From Bacteroidota bacterium (GTDB lineage: Bacteria; Bacteroidota; Bacteroidia; Chitinophagales; Chitinophagaceae): DNA of 7,294 nucleotides. Position numbers and translations under genes: made by a program. The DNA lies in the NCBI GenBank assembly GCA_023436685.1, contig JAEZIL010000028.1, positions 1 to 7,294 on the forward strand, given 5' to 3'. The first letter of the stretch is position 1, and each line of letters begins with the position of its first letter. Below, in pieces: positions 5,269 to 7,294 of this stretch. The notes below the pieces were generated by a model, which was given only the letters and a program-made list of their open reading frames with translations, was not told the DNA's origin and ran no database searches.

Positions 5269-6897
5269 ATGAGGCGCTTTTTACTTATTGCATTATCTAT
5301 ACTTGCTATAGCCAATCACTTACAGGCACAGCAACAAATACAAAGGCCGAAGCTGATAGTGGGTATTGTAGTTGATCAGATGCGTTGGGACTACCTTTAC
5401 AGGTTTTACGACAGGTATAGCGAAAATGGTTTTAAGCGCCTGATGCGAGATGGATTTAATTGCCAGAATACGCTCATTAATTATCTGCCATCTTTTACAG
5501 CTCCCGGGCATGCTACTATTTATACAGGCTCTGTACCATCAATACACGGCATTGCAGCTAACGATTGGGTAGATAATGCAAGTGGTAGCGCGTGGTATTG
5601 CACGACCGACACATCAGTGTTCCCTATTGGAGGTAGCAGATTGGCAGGTAGAATGAGCCCGCGAAATTTGCTTGCCACAACTATTACAGACGAGCTGAAG
5701 TTGGCTACTAACAACCAATCTAAAGTATTTGGCATAGCTCTTAAAGACAGGGGAAGTATACTGCCTGCAGGTCATATTCCCAATGGTGCTTTCTGGTTTG
5801 ATGACAGCACGGGGAATTTCATAACCAGTAGCTACTATGGCAAGGCATTGCCCCAATGGCTTGTTGACTTTAATAATAAACGCTATGCCGATACTTTCAT
5901 AAATAAAGTGTGGATGCCTTTATACGATATAAAGAGCTATGCGCAAAGCACTACTGATAGTAGCTTGTACGAAGGTATGATACCGGGTGGGGTATCTACA
6001 ATGTTTCCGCATAAAACGGTTACCCCTTTTTCCGGATATAGTACGTTGCGCTTTTTACCCGGCGGCAATACCATCACATTCAGGGCAGCTAAGGCTTGTA
6101 TACAAGCTGAAAAGTTGGGCCAAACTAACAATACTGATTTTCTTTGTATAAGCTTTTCTACTCCCGATTATATTGGGCATGTGTTTACCCCCAATTCAGT
6201 AGAAGTAGAAGATATGTATTTGAGGCTGGATAAGGAACTGGCTTCTTTTTTGAAATATCTTGATATAAATATTGGGGAGGGAAATTATACAATCTTCCTT
6301 ACTGCCGATCATGGTGGTGCACATAACGCTAAGTTTTTAACCGATCAAAATATACCTGCCGGTGCAGACGACCCTGCGGGTTCAGGAGCAGGATTGCGCG
6401 ATGCAATTAGATCTAAGTTTGGAACCGAGAAATTAATACGAGCTGTTACCAACTACCAGGTTTATCTCAACGAAGAATTGATAGCAAAGAATAAGCTAAA
6501 CAGAAACCAACTGAAGACCGAAGTAACTAACTGGCTAAACAAGCAACCTGCGGTAGCTTATACTGTTGATATGGAGAATATGCATGCTGCTCCAGTTCCC
6601 GAGCCTGTGAAAACGATGATGGTTAATGGCTATAACCACAAACGGAGCGGGGTAATACAAATAGTACTGCAACCGGGGTGGTATAGTGGCGACCACTGTA
6701 ACAAAGGTACTACACATGGCTCCTGGAACCCTTATGATACTCACATTCCGTTGCTATGGTATGGATGGGGCATACAGAAGGGACAATCCTATAAAACAAC
6801 TGCAATGACAGACATATCGGCTACTTTAGCTGCGCTATTACTTATACAAATGCCCAATGGTTGTATAGGCTCGGTAATAACAGAGGCCTTGAAATAA
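5269..6897 (+). CDS. pafA: PafA-type secreted alkaline phosphatase
   Basis: A 542-residue exported phosphate monoesterase of the alkaline phosphatase superfamily, similar throughout to Elizabethkingia meningoseptica PafA (about 546 residues). A Sec signal peptide covers residues 1-20 (MRRFLLIALSILAIANHLQA), with cleavage likely before Q21. Every PafA catalytic position can be placed: D36 in VVDQM (zinc), T77 in SFTAPGH (nucleophile), N98 in AANDW, and K159 and R161 in LKDRGSI (phosphate binding). Then come D300 and H304 in TPDYIGH, D347 and H348 in TADHGG, and H483 in TTHGSWN (zinc). PafA enzymes release phosphate from many organic esters in the periplasm or outside the cell, and are known to be little inhibited by phosphate. 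K159 and R161 favour monoesterase over diesterase activity. It is single-gene, divergent from the synthase and closed by a strong terminator. Confidence 0.92.
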   Translation: MRRFLLIALSILAIANHLQAQQQIQRPKLIVGIVVDQMRWDYLYRFYDRYSENGFKRLMRDGFNCQNTLINYLPSFTAPGHATIYTGSVPSIHGIAANDWVDNASGSAWYCTTDTSVFPIGGSRLAGRMSPRNLLATTITDELKLATNNQSKVFGIALKDRGSILPAGHIPNGAFWFDDSTGNFITSSYYGKALPQWLVDFNNKRYADTFINKVWMPLYDIKSYAQSTTDSSLYEGMIPGGVSTMFPHKTVTPFSGYSTLRFLPGGNTITFRAAKACIQAEKLGQTNNTDFLCISFSTPDYIGHVFTPNSVEVEDMYLRLDKELASFLKYLDINIGEGNYTIFLTADHGGAHNAKFLTDQNIPAGADDPAGSGAGLRDAIRSKFGTEKLIRAVTNYQVYLNEELIAKNKLNRNQLKTEVTNWLNKQPAVAYTVDMENMHAAPVPEPVKTMMVNGYNHKRSGVIQIVLQPGWYSGDHCNKGTTHGSWNPYDTHIPLLWYGWGIQKGQSYKTTAMTDISATLAALLLIQMPNGCIGSVITEALK

Positions 6898-6925
6898 AAG
6901 AAAGGCTGCAACTGCAGCCTTTCTT
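6898..6925 (+). terminator. Bidirectional intrinsic terminator between pafA and the NlpC/P60 gene
   Basis: AAGAAAGGCTGCA and TGCAGCCTTTCTT are exact reverse complements separated by AC. The stem starts directly after the pafA stop codon and ends 20 bp before the stop of the gene on the other strand. A-rich and T-rich flanks on either side allow it to serve both converging genes. Confidence 0.82.
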
Positions 6926-6945
6926 GTTGGGTATAATACAAATAT

Positions 6946-7294
6946 TTAACTGCGAGATCTGGGTATTTCGCCTGCACCTGCATAATAGCGCGACCAATAA
7001 GCTTCGTTGAGGCTGCTAATAGCAACACCACGGCTACTGCTGGCGTGTACAAAATAATTGTTAATGAGGTAAACGCCAACGTGAGTAATACGTTTGCCAT
7101 GGGTACGGAAAAAAACAAGATCGCCCTCCTTCAGCCTGTCAATATTCCATACCATATTGCAATGGTTAAACTGTTCGAAAGCAGTACGTACAACATCGGT
7201 ACCAAACACAGCTTGATATAAGCGTTGTACAAAAGCAGAACAGTCAATACCACTTTTATCATTACCTCCTAAACGGTAGCGTACACCATACCAT
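6946..7294 (-). CDS. NlpC/P60 peptidoglycan endopeptidase, MepS/Spr-like, C-terminal part
   Basis: The frame is open to the right edge, giving 115 C-terminal residues of an NlpC/P60 cysteine peptidase, a family that cuts peptide stems or cross-links of peptidoglycan. YRLGGNDKSGIDCSAFVQ (visible residues 6-23) holds the catalytic Cys18. EGDLVFF (56-62) precedes H71 in ITHVGVYL, and H83 lies in YFVHASSSRG. The Cys/His/His order and spacing, and the stretch ISSLNEAYW, resemble E. coli MepS (Spr) closely. A GTG at 7209-7207 could look like a start, but the catalytic Cys lies upstream of it in the same frame, so the gene begins outside the window. A signal peptide or lipobox cannot be checked. It converges on pafA. 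Confidence 0.9.
   Translation of the reverse strand, partial: WYGVRYRLGGNDKSGIDCSAFVQRLYQAVFGTDVVRTAFEQFNHCNMVWNIDRLKEGDLVFFRTHGKRITHVGVYLINNYFVHASSSRGVAISSLNEAYWSRYYAGAGEIPRSRS

Noticed and set aside
6789..7118. A 109-codon minus-strand frame across the pafA end and the NlpC/P60 gene
   Set aside because: It crosses the terminator and overlaps two well-supported genes. The neighbouring frame carries the NlpC/P60 Cys/His/His triad.
7207..7209. GTG as the start of the NlpC/P60 gene
   Set aside because: The same frame continues upstream with SGIDCSAFVQ, which contains the catalytic cysteine, so the true start lies beyond the window.
1..7294. Defence system, CRISPR array, insertion sequence or tRNA-linked island
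   Set aside because: No repeat-spacer pattern, transposase, integrase, tRNA or terminal inverted repeats are visible. Every long coding stretch belongs to a recognised core-type family.

Overview
The window looks like ordinary chromosomal DNA from a member of the Bacteroidota, most likely near the Chitinophagaceae or Sphingobacteriales. The evidence is the short Bacteroidota-type fold III arginine decarboxylase, the PafA-type alkaline phosphatase, an alpha-oxoamine synthase of a kind I recall from Chitinophaga-like genomes, promoter boxes of the TAnnTTTG type, and start codons without good Shine-Dalgarno sequences. The placement is my reading of protein similarity from memory, not a database search. 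I see no tRNA, rRNA, CRISPR, insertion sequence or phage gene.

Layout: (1) 1-559, minus strand: N-terminal 186 residues of an EamA/DMT-family membrane transporter, cut by the window edge. (2) 560-711: divergent promoter region. (3) 712-2124, plus: arginine decarboxylase, ended by a palindromic bidirectional terminator at 2144-2173. (4) 2206-2643, minus: Hsp20 small heat-shock protein, facing the decarboxylase. (5) 2644-2935: its unusually structured leader, with tandem palindromes and a start-codon hairpin, then a plus-strand terminator-like hairpin. (6) 2936-3808, minus: RmlD-like extended SDR. (7) 3883-5142, minus: PLP-dependent alpha-oxoamine synthase, with an intrinsic terminator between it and the SDR. 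(8) 5143-5268: divergent promoter region. (9) 5269-6897, plus: secreted PafA-type alkaline phosphatase. (10) 6946-7294, minus: C-terminal part of a MepS/Spr-like NlpC/P60 peptidoglycan hydrolase, facing pafA across another bidirectional terminator.

The genes are mostly single-gene units with different jobs: transport, polyamine synthesis, protein quality control, nucleotide-sugar or lipid chemistry, phosphate scavenging and cell-wall turnover. The only pair that might work together is the alpha-oxoamine synthase and the downstream SDR, and that is inference.

The part most worth a second look is the hsp20 leader. It holds two 21-bp palindromes spaced exactly 30 bp centre to centre, and an AU-rich 11-bp hairpin whose 3' arm ends on the A of the start codon. 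This is a candidate dual control by operator and RNA thermometer. I found no convincing new multi-gene system in the rest of the window.
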